Below, in pieces: positions 17,186 through 26,322 of a stretch of DNA of 64,000 nt. Source of the DNA: an uncultured Bacteroidales bacterium (lineage in GTDB: Bacteria > Bacteroidota > Bacteroidia > Bacteroidales > Bacteroidaceae); the NCBI GenBank assembly GCA_902799685.1, contig CADCBO010000004.1, forward strand, positions 62,001-126,000, in the 5' to 3' direction. The position numbers and the translations under genes were made by a program. The notes under the pieces are model-generated. The model did not search any database and was not told where the DNA came from. It was given only the letters and a program-made list of their open reading frames with translations. The stretch's first letter is position 1; each line of letters opens with the position of its first letter.

Positions 17186-17217
17186 ATAAATCCCATAATT
17201 ACAGACTGTTCCAACAC

Positions 17218-17811
17218 ATGCCTGGTTCACAAAAGATAAGGACTGCACTGTTCGGAGGTACTTTCAACCCTCTGCACAACGGCCACGTAGCCATTGCCCG
17301 GAGTGTTATTGAGCAAGGGCTGGCCGATGAGGTCTGGCTGCTGGTCACGCCCTGCAACCCATGGAAGAAAGGTCAGAAACTGCTTGATGACCACCTGCGA
17401 TATGACATGGTTGCACAGGCTGTAAAAGACATGGATGGAGTAAGAGCGTCTGATTATGAATTCAGCCTGCCCAAGCCGTCATACACGGCAAACACCCTGC
17501 GCCACATCAGCACCGACTATCCTGACCGTCGGTTCATTCTGACTATAGGGGCTGACAACTGGGTCAAGTTCCATGACTGGAAGGAAGCAGACTATATTCT
17601 GGACAACTACCCCATTATAGTATATCCGCGCAAAGGCTATGACATAGACTGTCCGTTGCCTGACGGGATTAAATTGCTTGACTGCCCGCTGGTGGATGTA
17701 TCATCCACACAGTTGCGCCGCATGGTCAGGAACGGAAAACCTATAGACAAAATGGTCCCGGCATCTGTTGCCAGGACAATCCAAGAACTAAATCTCTATA
17801 CTAATAACTGA
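17218..17811 (+). CDS. nadD: Nicotinate-nucleotide adenylyltransferase
   Basis: It adenylates nicotinate mononucleotide in NAD synthesis. The nucleotidyltransferase motif TALFGGTFNPLHNGHVAIAR contains the catalytic HNGH, and the C-terminal VDVSSTQLRRM is the second signature. The start is at the ATG at 17218 (197 residues), because the open extension to TTG 17182 overlaps the gmk stop. It is the last gene of its group, ending just before the palindromic element at 17832. Confidence 0.95.
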   Translation: MPGSQKIRTALFGGTFNPLHNGHVAIARSVIEQGLADEVWLLVTPCNPWKKGQKLLDDHLRYDMVAQAVKDMDGVRASDYEFSLPKPSYTANTLRHISTDYPDRRFILTIGADNWVKFHDWKEADYILDNYPIIVYPRKGYDIDCPLPDGIKLLDCPLVDVSSTQLRRMVRNGKPIDKMVPASVARTIQELNLYTNN

Positions 17812-17831
17812 CAAAGTCAGCTATTCGAGCA

Positions 17832-17961
17832 AAAACTTGAAGGGTATAGTCTCAGAAACCGTCGCCACCCTCGGCGCGTTAGAGGGAGGGGCCCGCCACG
17901 AAGTGGTGGGAGGGATAGGCCCGAAGGGCCGTAGTTTCTGAGACTATACCCTTCAAGTTTT
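17832..17961. repeat. 130-nt composite palindrome between nadD and ispF
   Basis: Arms at 17832-17859 and 17934-17961 are perfect 28-nt reverse complements. The 74-nt GC-rich interior can form smaller hairpins (CCACGAAGTGG; GGCCCGAAGGGCC). It sits between convergent genes, starting 20 bases after the nadD stop and ending 12 bases before the ispF stop. A partial relative is at 48915-48969. It could act as a two-way terminator, but its length and second copy point to a dispersed element. Confidence 0.8.
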
Positions 17962-17973
17962 CAGTTAAAATCT

Positions 17974-18456
17974 TTAGATTCTCTCGATAAGGGCCACAGC
18001 ATGGGCCGAGATTCCCTCCTCGCGGCCCGTAAAGCCCAGTTTCTCGGTTGTGGTGGCTTTGATTGATACCTGGTCCGGATCCACTTCCATGACCTGTGCC
18101 ATAACGCGCTGCATTTCCGGAACATAGGGATTCAGCTTAGGACGCTCGGCGCAGACAGTGGCGTCTATGTTCACTACCTGCCAGCCCTTGGATGCAAGCA
18201 GTTCAACAGTACGCTTAAGCAGTATCTTGCTGTCAATGTCCTTATACTGCATGTCGGTGTCAGGAAAGTTGTAACCTATGTCACGCAGGGTGGCTGCACC
18301 CAGAAGAGCATCGCATACGGCATGTATCAACACATCGGCATCAGAATGGCCAAGCAGGCCAAGGGTATGCTCTATTTTTATCCCGCCTATCCAGAGTTCA
18401 CGGCCCTCCACCAGGCGGTGAACGTCAAAACCGTATCCTACGCGAATGTTTGTCAT
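17974..18456 (-). CDS. ispF: 2-C-methyl-D-erythritol 2,4-cyclodiphosphate synthase
   Basis: It cyclises CDP-ME 2-phosphate in the MEP pathway. Visible are GYGFDVHRL (zinc ligands Asp and His), LGLLGHSDADVLIHAVCDALLG with the third ligand, and NIDATVCAERPKLNPY; the end has VSIKATTTEKLGFTGREEGI. The length of 160 is normal. Its ATG overlaps the end of porV by 4 bases, so an isoprenoid gene is translated downstream of two secretion genes. Confidence 0.97.
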   Translation of the reverse strand: MTNIRVGYGFDVHRLVEGRELWIGGIKIEHTLGLLGHSDADVLIHAVCDALLGAATLRDIGYNFPDTDMQYKDIDSKILLKRTVELLASKGWQVVNIDATVCAERPKLNPYVPEMQRVMAQVMEVDPDQVSIKATTTEKLGFTGREEGISAHAVALIERI

Positions 18457-19667
18457 CGGCCCAGTATCTGTTTGATGCCATCCATATCAAATGACAGTGT
18501 AAACCTCAAGGTCTGGTCCAGAGGATTGCTCTGGGCAGTTGAAATCAGGTAAGCGGCATCGAGCGAGAACACGTTCATACGGAAACCGGCACCAACGGTA
18601 AAGTACTTGCGGTTGCCCTTGTATTCATTCTCATAATGGTAGCCGCCGCGCAGGAAGAACTGGTCATTGTAGTTGTACTCGGCACCAACACCCCAGTAAA
18701 TCTCGCGGAGCTCCTCCTCAAAACCGCCGGGAGCGTCATGGAATGACTTGAATATACCGGCTATAGGCGACATCTCATTGTAGCCGGTAGCAGCAAGCCA
18801 CTGGGCATAGTCTGATGTATAACTCAGGTCACTGGGATCCTCACCGGGATAGACCTCGCTCATGAACTGGTTGTATGTAGGTCTTGTAGGCACCATGAGC
18901 TTATTGGCATCGGCACATATGGAGAATGAGTTGTACTCATCGACAGGGATGGTGAGCGATGCTCCCAGACGCAGGTTTGTAGGTATGAATTCATTGGTCT
19001 GACCACCGTCATACGATATCTTGCTACCTATGTTTGATGCGTTAAGTCCCAGACCAAGCAGACAGTCCCTGCGCCCAAGTCCTATATAATTTGAGTAGAA
19101 CATGGAAATATCGGCCGAAAAAGCCTTACCGGGAAAAACGTCATCCGAATAGTTGTACTGAAGGTCCGAGTAGATGAACCTCATGCCCACGGCAGCCGAG
19201 AAATGTTCTGAAAGCTTACGTGAGTAGTCAAAGTCAACGGCCATCTCATAAGGACGTATTATCACCTGTGAGCCCTCGGTTATGGCAATCACCTCACCAA
19301 GTGAGAAATAGGTAAGCGATGCGCTAAGTGCCGAATAGTCATCAAGCTTGTAGAATCCTGTCAGGTTGGCCAGGTCAATGTCACTTACCAGTTTCCGCAG
19401 CCAGGGGGTGTAGCAGAGCGAAATGCCGGCCTGGCTGTTGGTAAACGGATACTTGGAGGGGTTCCAGTACTGGCTGTTGTTGTCCATATAGGGATCGGTG
19501 GCGCAACCCACATCACCCAAGGCGCCGGCACGGGAGTCAGGGGCGATGGAGAGCGATGTCACACCGGTATATACAGGATTGAATACCTCTTTCTGTGCAT
19601 GGATAGCCTGTACCGGCATGAGCAGTACAAACGCTATTATAAGTTTGGATATATTATTTAGTCTCAT
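18453..19667 (-). CDS. porV: Type IX secretion outer-membrane protein PorV (LptO)
   Basis: PorV is an outer-membrane beta-barrel that carries T9SS cargo from the translocon to the sortase PorU. The N-terminal signal peptide ends near AIHAQ. The mature protein starts with the conserved VYTGVTSLSIAPDSRAGALGDVG and WNPSKYPF, and ends with repeated amphipathic strands (YYNDQFFLRGGYHYENEY pattern). The length of 404 fits. It is directly downstream of porU (35-base gap), the classic pairing. Confidence 0.92.
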   Translation of the reverse strand: MRLNNISKLIIAFVLLMPVQAIHAQKEVFNPVYTGVTSLSIAPDSRAGALGDVGCATDPYMDNNSQYWNPSKYPFTNSQAGISLCYTPWLRKLVSDIDLANLTGFYKLDDYSALSASLTYFSLGEVIAITEGSQVIIRPYEMAVDFDYSRKLSEHFSAAVGMRFIYSDLQYNYSDDVFPGKAFSADISMFYSNYIGLGRRDCLLGLGLNASNIGSKISYDGGQTNEFIPTNLRLGASLTIPVDEYNSFSICADANKLMVPTRPTYNQFMSEVYPGEDPSDLSYTSDYAQWLAATGYNEMSPIAGIFKSFHDAPGGFEEELREIYWGVGAEYNYNDQFFLRGGYHYENEYKGNRKYFTVGAGFRMNVFSLDAAYLISTAQSNPLDQTLRFTLSFDMDGIKQILGR

Positions 19668-19702
19668 AATGATATTAACTGCAAATTATGGCTTTTATTG
19701 TA

Positions 19703-22700
19703 TCAGCGACCTACTATGACCAACTTACATGAGGCCGATGAACTGCCGCCTCCCTCGGTTCCTACCGATGCCCTCACTATGTAGAGTCCCGGCTGCATCC
19801 TGTGTCCGGAATTGCCGTGCAGGTTCCACTGTACAAGAGTCACTCCTGTATTGGAACTGTCAGTCACCGTGTTTGTCCACTGTACGGAGCCGTTCATATC
19901 GGACACCTGAATGTTCACGTTTGCGCTCTGGCCGGGACGGTCATGGGTAATGACAAATGTGGTTTGTTCACGGGCAGGACTCTCCGTAACGTCTATCGTG
20001 AATCTGGGCTGAAGGTCATAAATTACCTTGAACCCAAGATATACAGTAGTTGAGTTGTTCATCATATCCCATGCGCGTAGCATAAGCTCATGCCTGCCTT
20101 CCGGAAGTTCCGGTATGGGGAATGTAACCGTTCCGCTTGTATAGTCGCCCGAAGCCTGTTCAAAATAGCTGTTAAGGACCCATGTCCAGTTGGGGTTGTT
20201 GTCAACAATAAGCAGTATGTCATGCCCTATACCGTTGCCTGATGTGTTGATGCCTGAACTGTCCTTCAACTCCGCAACCAGCAGAGGCGTACCGTTCACA
20301 TTACCGCCGTATTGGAATGACGGGGTATTCAAATAGAGGTGAAGGTCAGGTCCTATGGAATCACTGGCCAGGTTAGCAGACGTTCCGCCCACAGTGAAGT
20401 TGCTGAAATGACCGTGGGCTGCCCTATCCCTGCTGTTGTTTACCGCATATAACGTAATCAGGCCGTTCTCATTGGAATAGTTTATATCCATAGGTACGGG
20501 GAATGTGAGCGTAAACTCTCCGTTACGTACAGAATCCATTCCCGAATAGAGTATGCGGTCACGGTACTGGAACTGGAACGGCTCGTCGGCAGTCCTAAGG
20601 TTATCGTAGCATTTAATGGTACGTTCATTGTCATATACAGTACCTGACAGCATACCGGAAAAGTCATCCTGTTTCTTTCCGTTATACTCTATATGTCCGT
20701 GCACGGTAATTACGGAACCTGCCGAAGCTGTTCCTGTGGTTGACGAGTCTTTGCCGTCAAACGAGTCAACCACAACACTCATCTCTGGCGCAGCCAGACG
20801 TAATGCAGGATCTCCCAACAGGACGTAATGTATCTTGTTCTCAGACAGGTCCGTCTCTCCGAAGTCCCTGGTTACCAGCTCGTTCTTGGCCAGACGCAGG
20901 GCATCGCCAAGCCTATGGGGCTGTCCGTTGTCGCCGTATGCAAGCACATAACGGCTGAAACTCCGGTTTATGGTCTTGTTCAAAGACGCATATACAGTAC
21001 GGGTAGTTGAGAGAATACCTATGGCTCCACCCTGCTCGTTACGGACCAGGTTCATGCCAAGGCTCTCTTCGGGAGAATCAAACGGTGCGATATCGCATGA
21101 TGCAGTAATCCAGAACGGCAGATGTCTAGAAGTCAGTTTCTTCATGTCAGACTTATTGACTACCAGTTCGTGCGAAAGGACCTCGGCACTGCCATGCCCC
21201 GAGTAATTCACTATCAATGCGCCTTTGTCCAGTTCCTCCAGCAGTTGCTTGCGCACGGTGGGATACCCGTTGTATGATGCTGAAATCTCCATCTTGTAAG
21301 CATCCCAATATATCTTACGGATATCCATGTCAGGATATGCATTAGCGTAAAGGATTGCCGTGGAGTCGGCATCAATCATGTGTGTGTTGTTGTCGCCGTC
21401 ATCGCCAAGTACCAATATCCTGTTGCACCATGAACCTGCCCAGCGTCCTTTCATGTAATCTATTATCTTATCAACCTGACTCCTGGCCTGGGATGCGGTA
21501 CTGACAGGAAGTCTTCCAACACCGATGTCAACCTTTTCGGCCAATAAGTTAACTCCTTCAACATCATCAAGCAGGCCAAAGTAATCCTCCATAACGTATG
21601 AAGCCGTATGGCTCATGGACTCGTATGATTCATAACAAAGCAGATAGTCGTCGGGGTTCTCTCCCTTCCATTCAGGTACATGCATGCGGTTATCCCATGC
21701 ACCGTCACCCATAAGCAGCAGGTAGAGTGGACCGGCACCCTCTCCGCCACGGTCATACAGCATCTTCATGAACCTGCGCAATGCAGTGGCATCGGGTGTT
21801 CCTGACGAGAACTCGTTATATATCATGTCGGCCCTGACCACGGCAACGCTTAATCCGTCAATGTCGCGGTGTGCCTGCGCCAGACGCTCAGCCTCGTTTG
21901 TGAGCTTGCCGGATGTAGGCACCACTATCACCAAATCAATGGAATCCATTCCATGCAGGTTCTGGTTTTCGACATGGCCCACAACCTTGGGTTCAGGAAA
22001 CTGTCCGTTGGGATTGACAGCTATCAGTATGTCATCGGCGGAATATGAAGCACCTAGTGTAACCGTTTTGCCGTCAATGAATTCTGACGGGATAATATCG
22101 GATGAGCCGTCATCCTTTATGCGCCATACCAACACATCCTTATTTGAGTTTGCAATACTGAAACTTGCGCTACTCTCATTCCTGCCTGTGCGGAAAACGG
22201 TGGCAGAACCATAAAGGGCCAGCTTGCGCTTAAAATTCAATCTTATGAAATCCAGACGTGCTGTAACACCCGTCCCTCCACTATTGGAGAATTTTATTAC
22301 AGACTCCTCCTTGAACTGTCCAAGGCTTACGTAACTCTGTTCCCTTATCCTGGCCGCATTCTGGGTTGCCTTGGAACGTATGCTCATGGTGCCGGTTTCA
22401 AGACCATTTACAGAAACGGACAGCCTGGTGGTCTCCGATGCGGATGCCGAAACGGCTATTGTCATCCCGACGCTGTCAGCTATTATGCCTTCAGTTGAAA
22501 AACGGTATGAACGGTTGCTTCCGGTACAGTCGGCCGACTCAAAAAAGCGCCGTCCTGAACCAAACCAGCTGTATTCGTCAGGATCATATACAGCATAATC
22601 GGGATAGCGGTCAATGGGACTGTCCATGATGCTGTCGGCATCTACCGTGCTAAAGACAGCCGCCTCTCCGTCGGCATCGTCTGTAAGGAAATAATAGCCC

Positions 22701-23443
22701 CAGTCAGAATATGTATTCACATAATGTACATAGTTTTTGGATTCGCGCTTCCAGCTGACGGGACCCTGAGCGTAGAAAAGCATGAAACTGCCTGCATGCC
22801 ATAACGGCTGTTCCGGCAGGTCGTCTGTCAGGTTCTGCAACCTGGTCTCAGGCAGCACAGCGCCACCGTATCCGAACAGACGTACCTTTGACGGATCACT
22901 GAATCCCATTGAGCGCAGCGAGCTGTATGTAAGCCTGTAAATACCCGTCTCTGATACCTTTATCTTGACCCAGTTGCCACGGGACAGCAGCGATTTTGTA
23001 GTGTACCTGTTACCGGCATCAGCGTCCGGAGCCCTTCTGCCTGTTTGTGACAGGCGGGAGGCAATGACAAGTTTGAAAGATTGTATCATGAAATAATCCT
23101 CACCCCGTCTGACAACCGGCATGAAACCCACATCAAGAGTGGCCTTTCCATGTGTAACCCCAATGAATGTATGTACATCGGGCCATTCGGGGATATCCCC
23201 GGAATCAAGTTTCCAACGGTTAATGTCATCGGAACTGATCCTGACCAGTTCAGGATACTCGATATCGGCGCTATATACGGAATCTTGCCAACCGTCTGCC
23301 AACGGCACGGCAAAGCCATACCACGGACGCACAGAATCTGAACTCATTGACCTCCAGTCAATATTCAGGATGCTATTCCTCTGCGCACTGAGGCCTGCGC
23401 TCATGCAAAGGAACAATAACAGGATATATAGTATCTTTCTCAA
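19703..23443 (-). CDS. porU: Type IX secretion sortase PorU
   Basis: PorU is a surface gingipain-like (C25) cysteine peptidase that removes the C-terminal signal of T9SS cargo and attaches A-LPS. A signal peptide (LLLFLCMSAGLSAQ) is followed by beta-rich N-terminal domains. The C25 domain has the catalytic His in VNYSGHGSAEVLSHE (about residue 750) and Cys in WITASCDIAPFD (about 783). Beyond it are Ig-like domains and an end (QPGLYIVRASV, then a KLVIVGR strand) that resembles its own T9SS-type tail. At 1246 residues it is somewhat longer than Porphyromonas PorU. It begins 8 bases after the FAH gene. Confidence 0.93.
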   Translation of the reverse strand: MRKILYILLLFLCMSAGLSAQRNSILNIDWRSMSSDSVRPWYGFAVPLADGWQDSVYSADIEYPELVRISSDDINRWKLDSGDIPEWPDVHTFIGVTHGKATLDVGFMPVVRRGEDYFMIQSFKLVIASRLSQTGRRAPDADAGNRYTTKSLLSRGNWVKIKVSETGIYRLTYSSLRSMGFSDPSKVRLFGYGGAVLPETRLQNLTDDLPEQPLWHAGSFMLFYAQGPVSWKRESKNYVHYVNTYSDWGYYFLTDDADGEAAVFSTVDADSIMDSPIDRYPDYAVYDPDEYSWFGSGRRFFESADCTGSNRSYRFSTEGIIADSVGMTIAVSASASETTRLSVSVNGLETGTMSIRSKATQNAARIREQSYVSLGQFKEESVIKFSNSGGTGVTARLDFIRLNFKRKLALYGSATVFRTGRNESSASFSIANSNKDVLVWRIKDDGSSDIIPSEFIDGKTVTLGASYSADDILIAVNPNGQFPEPKVVGHVENQNLHGMDSIDLVIVVPTSGKLTNEAERLAQAHRDIDGLSVAVVRADMIYNEFSSGTPDATALRRFMKMLYDRGGEGAGPLYLLLMGDGAWDNRMHVPEWKGENPDDYLLCYESYESMSHTASYVMEDYFGLLDDVEGVNLLAEKVDIGVGRLPVSTASQARSQVDKIIDYMKGRWAGSWCNRILVLGDDGDNNTHMIDADSTAILYANAYPDMDIRKIYWDAYKMEISASYNGYPTVRKQLLEELDKGALIVNYSGHGSAEVLSHELVVNKSDMKKLTSRHLPFWITASCDIAPFDSPEESLGMNLVRNEQGGAIGILSTTRTVYASLNKTINRSFSRYVLAYGDNGQPHRLGDALRLAKNELVTRDFGETDLSENKIHYVLLGDPALRLAAPEMSVVVDSFDGKDSSTTGTASAGSVITVHGHIEYNGKKQDDFSGMLSGTVYDNERTIKCYDNLRTADEPFQFQYRDRILYSGMDSVRNGEFTLTFPVPMDINYSNENGLITLYAVNNSRDRAAHGHFSNFTVGGTSANLASDSIGPDLHLYLNTPSFQYGGNVNGTPLLVAELKDSSGINTSGNGIGHDILLIVDNNPNWTWVLNSYFEQASGDYTSGTVTFPIPELPEGRHELMLRAWDMMNNSTTVYLGFKVIYDLQPRFTIDVTESPAREQTTFVITHDRPGQSANVNIQVSDMNGSVQWTNTVTDSSNTGVTLVQWNLHGNSGHRMQPGLYIVRASVGTEGGGSSSASCKLVIVGR

Positions 23444-23451
23444 CTGTAACT

Positions 23452-24069
23452 CTATCTAATATGAAAATCCAAAACGTTCTTACCCTCCAGGAACCCTTGC
23501 AGATGCTGTCCTATGCTTACCGGCCCCACGCCCACGGGAGTGCCTGTAAAGATAAGGTCACCTGTCTTAAGGGTGCAGAACCCGCTCACATACTCTATTA
23601 TACGCGCCACAGGAAATATCATATCGGCGGTATGCCCCTGCTGCACCGTATTGCCGTCTATGTCAAGGTTAAAGTGCAGGTCCTGCAGGTCTTTAATCTC
23701 ATCCTTAGGAATCCAGTCACCCACTACGGCAGACTGGTCAAAGCCCTTGCACAGTTCCCACGGCAGTCCTTTACTACGGAAATCATTCTGCATATCGCGT
23801 GCCGTGAAGTCTATGCCCAGCGTCACGGCATCCCAGTAACGGTCTGCAAAACGGGCACCGATGCTCTTGCCAAGACGGTTTATCCTCACCACAAGCTCCG
23901 TCTCATAATCCACACGCCCCAAATGGTCCGGCAGAAAGAATGGACGGCGATTCCTCAATATCGATGAATCCGGTTTCATGAAAATGACCGGACTCTCCGG
24001 TTTTAATAACGTTTCACCCAGCTCTTTATTGTGCCGGGAATAGTTCATTCCTACGCAGATGATTTTCAT
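23452..24069 (-). CDS. Fumarylacetoacetate hydrolase (FAH) family protein
   Basis: It begins MKIICVGMNYSRHNKELGE and has the metal-binding segments FMKPDSSI, DYETELVVRI and TLGIDFTARDMQ, plus GDLIFTGTPVGVGP at the end. FAH enzymes hydrolyse or isomerise acylpyruvates and related oxo-acids; small stand-alone members include acylpyruvate hydrolases and oxaloacetate decarboxylases. The substrate is unknown. It is first in a run with porU, porV and ispF and has its own -7 box at 24107. Confidence 0.88.
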   Translation of the reverse strand: MKIICVGMNYSRHNKELGETLLKPESPVIFMKPDSSILRNRRPFFLPDHLGRVDYETELVVRINRLGKSIGARFADRYWDAVTLGIDFTARDMQNDFRSKGLPWELCKGFDQSAVVGDWIPKDEIKDLQDLHFNLDIDGNTVQQGHTADMIFPVARIIEYVSGFCTLKTGDLIFTGTPVGVGPVSIGQHLQGFLEGKNVLDFHIR

Positions 24070-24106
24070 ATTACCTAAACTTTTGCATTGGCTTGGGCCT
24101 TGCCTG

Positions 24107-24114
24107 CAAAGTTA
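24107..24114 (-). promoter_or_regulatory. -7 box for the FAH-porU-porV-ispF run
   Basis: On the minus strand the sequence is TAACTTTG, matching TAnnTTTG, 37 bases before the FAH ATG. It is one base from the opposite -7 box at 24116. Confidence 0.55.
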
Positions 24115-24115
24115 C

Positions 24116-24123
24116 TATCTTTG
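24116..24123 (+). promoter_or_regulatory. -7 box for the SUI1-like gene
   Basis: TATCTTTG matches TAnnTTTG and lies 21 bases before the ATG at 24145. Its -33 region would overlap the transcription start of the opposite promoter. Confidence 0.55.
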
Positions 24124-24144
24124 GCAATATAAACCACACTGATT

Positions 24145-24522
24145 ATGGGTAAGCAATCAAACGATTACAATAAGCCCGGCGCAAGGGCCAACGACTGGAA
24201 AGACAGGCTTGGAGTGATGTACTCCACCAACCCCGACTTTAATTACCAGACCAATGAGGAGCCTGAGCAGGAGCTCCTGCCGCCCGGGCAGCAGAAACTG
24301 CGCCTGCGTATGGAAAAGAACGGCCGCGGCGGCAAGACCGTAACCGTGATAAGCGGATTCCAGGGCCCGCAGTCCGATATGGAGGCACTGGCCCGCACAC
24401 TCAAGACATTCTGCGGCTGCGGAGGTTCTGCCAAGGATGGCGAGATAATAATACAGGGCGATTTCCGCGAAAAGCTCAAGGCCAAGCTACTATCCATGGG
24501 CTACTCACAAACCAAAGGATAG
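24145..24522 (+). CDS. SUI1/eIF1-domain translation factor (YciH-like)
   Basis: Residues about 45-125 form the SUI1 fold, with KLRLRMEKNGRGGKTVTVIS and FCGCGGSAKDGEIIIQGDFREK, the parts that contact the ribosomal P site in eIF1. E. coli YciH shares this domain and affects start-site fidelity. The N-terminal 45 residues are polar and probably flexible (MGKQSNDYNKPGARANDWKD). It is monocistronic and ends 9 bases from the convergent ligase remnant. Confidence 0.9.
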   Translation: MGKQSNDYNKPGARANDWKDRLGVMYSTNPDFNYQTNEEPEQELLPPGQQKLRLRMEKNGRGGKTVTVISGFQGPQSDMEALARTLKTFCGCGGSAKDGEIIIQGDFREKLKAKLLSMGYSQTKG

Positions 24523-24531
24523 TCATCGGGG

Positions 24532-25431
24532 CTATTCAATACCGGCAGCCAGTTCATCCACCTCTGCCCTGATTTGCCTGGTGGAAGCGGATTCCACTCT
24601 AGGCCTGAACCTCCTTATGCAATCCACCATATTCCTGAACTTTATTGTATCGCCATTATCATAGTACAGCCGGGCAAGCCTGGACAGAGGGTATAATCTG
24701 TCCGGAAGCACATAAAAGGCATTCATGTAATCCTGCTCCGCCTCATCAGGTCTTTCCTGCGCCTTGTGTATGTCTCCAAGAAGGTTGAAAAGCAAAGAAT
24801 TGCAGCATAACCGCATAGCCTGTTCCACATTATCTTCACTTTTGGACAACTTTCCGTTCATGAAAAGTGAATAGGCATACTCATAAAGGAACGGGTAATT
24901 GTGTTTCATCTCGGGATAGAGTTGGGAACAGCAATACTCGTATGATTCATAGTCGCCCGACGAGAAGAAAAAGCGTTCTTCCTCCCACTGCTTTTCGGCA
25001 TTGTGACGTTTCATCAGCCCATCCGCCTTTGTAAAAGAGACGAACAACATAACAAGAGTCATGGCAAGAGTAAATACCACCCTTCCGGTACTGCGTCCAC
25101 CAACATCCCTGACTGAGCCCGATGCCATGAAAACCACTGACATTATCCGGAACTGCCATAGAGATAGCGGATATGAGAACAGGGCAAAAACCAGCATTGC
25201 CACCAAGCCGTAGCTTAAAGGGGAACGTGTGAACACCAAATTACGCAACACTGTCAGAATTACCGCAATGAACAGCAACATTGTACATATCCCATACTCA
25301 ATCCCCATCTGCAGATAATCATTGAACGCCGCATTGGGATTATCAGCCCTAAGCCTGTCCTTATAGGCAACATCATACGTAAGGGTGCTGTCGGCAAAAA
25401 AGAAAGGCCTCCATCGCTGGAAGCCTCTCTT
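24532..25431 (-). pseudogene. C-terminal fragment of an O-antigen ligase/polymerase-like membrane protein
   Basis: The frame is open from 25431 but has no usable start until an internal ATG at 25308. Its beginning (ADNPNAAFNDYLQMGIEYGI) matches the conserved periplasmic loop and last membrane segments of Wzy/WaaL-like proteins; then come two or three membrane helices, a 60-residue linker and TPR-like helices (NLLGDIHKAQERPDEAEQDY) common at the end of Bacteroidota ligases. The N-terminal membrane helices are missing, cut exactly at the tsf terminator. I call it a truncated remnant. A 258-residue product from ATG 25308 is possible but would lack the active loop. Confidence 0.7.
25395..25426 (-). 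terminator. Rho-independent terminator of the rplM-rpsI-rpsB-tsf operon
   Basis: On the minus strand a 9-bp stem with one mismatch (25426-25418 with 25413-25405, loop of 4) is followed by CTTTTTTG. It lies 40 bases after the tsf stop and within the start of the ligase remnant's frame. Confidence 0.8.
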
Positions 25432-25465
25432 TCATTATAGAGAAATCTTGAAATTAATCCGTGAT

Positions 25466-26293
25466 TTATTCAGACTTTAAGGTAAAGCGACGGAATGCAG
25501 TTACGGTGAGGTCCTTGTCCAGAGCCTTCAGATACTCGGCAACGGTCTTCTTCTCGTCAACGATGTACTTCTGGTTCAGCAGGCAGCTCTCATCGTAGAA
25601 CTTCTTCATTCTACCCTCAGCTATGCGCTCAATCATGTTCTCGGGCTTACCCTCCTCACGTGCCTTGTCGGCAGCGATCTCCTTCTCACGAGCCACGATG
25701 TCGGCGGGAACCTCCTCGGGCTTAACGGCGATAGGATTCTGAGCGGCAACCTGCAGGGCAATCTCGTGAACGTACTCCTTGTCAGATACCTCCTTGTTGA
25801 AGGCAACCAGGCAGCAGAGGAAATTCTTACCCTGATGGTTATAAGAAGCAAGCTCGGGAGCTTCAAGCCAGTTGTAACCGTCAAGCTCAAGCTTTTCACC
25901 TACAATACCGGTACGCTCCAGAACGATATCAGCTACGGTCTTGCCCTCAAAAGGCAGAGCCTTGACCTCATCAAGTGACTTGGCCTTTGCAGCAACAGCG
26001 GCATTCAGGATGCTCTGTGTAAGAGCAATGAAATCCTTGTTGTTGGCCACGAAGTCGGTCTCGCACTTAAGAGCTATGATAGCGCCAAAGTTACCGTCAA
26101 CCTTAACCAGGACACAACCCTCGGAAGCCTCACGGTCAGAACGCTTTGCAGCAACTGCCAGACCCTTCTTGCGGATTATCTCGATAGCCTTCTCAAAATC
26201 GCCTTCAGCCTCAGTCAGGGCCTTCTTGCAATCTGACATGCCGGCACCGGTCTTGGTGCGCAGGGCTTTAATATCATCAAGTGTTACAGCCAT
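25466..26293 (-). CDS. tsf: Elongation factor Ts
   Basis: Guanine-nucleotide exchange factor for EF-Tu. It begins with the UBA-like helix VTLDDIKALRTKTGAGMSDCKKALTEA and has the conserved LKCETDFVANNKDF core segment; the later FYDESCLLNQKYIVDE is the C-terminal EF-Tu contact. The length of 275 is normal for Bacteroidota. It follows rpsB by 29 bases as in most bacteria. Confidence 0.97.
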   Translation of the reverse strand: MAVTLDDIKALRTKTGAGMSDCKKALTEAEGDFEKAIEIIRKKGLAVAAKRSDREASEGCVLVKVDGNFGAIIALKCETDFVANNKDFIALTQSILNAAVAAKAKSLDEVKALPFEGKTVADIVLERTGIVGEKLELDGYNWLEAPELASYNHQGKNFLCCLVAFNKEVSDKEYVHEIALQVAAQNPIAVKPEEVPADIVAREKEIAADKAREEGKPENMIERIAEGRMKKFYDESCLLNQKYIVDEKKTVAEYLKALDKDLTVTAFRRFTLKSE

Positions 26294-26322
26294 TTCTTTT
26301 TAATCTTTAAAGGTTAATAAAA

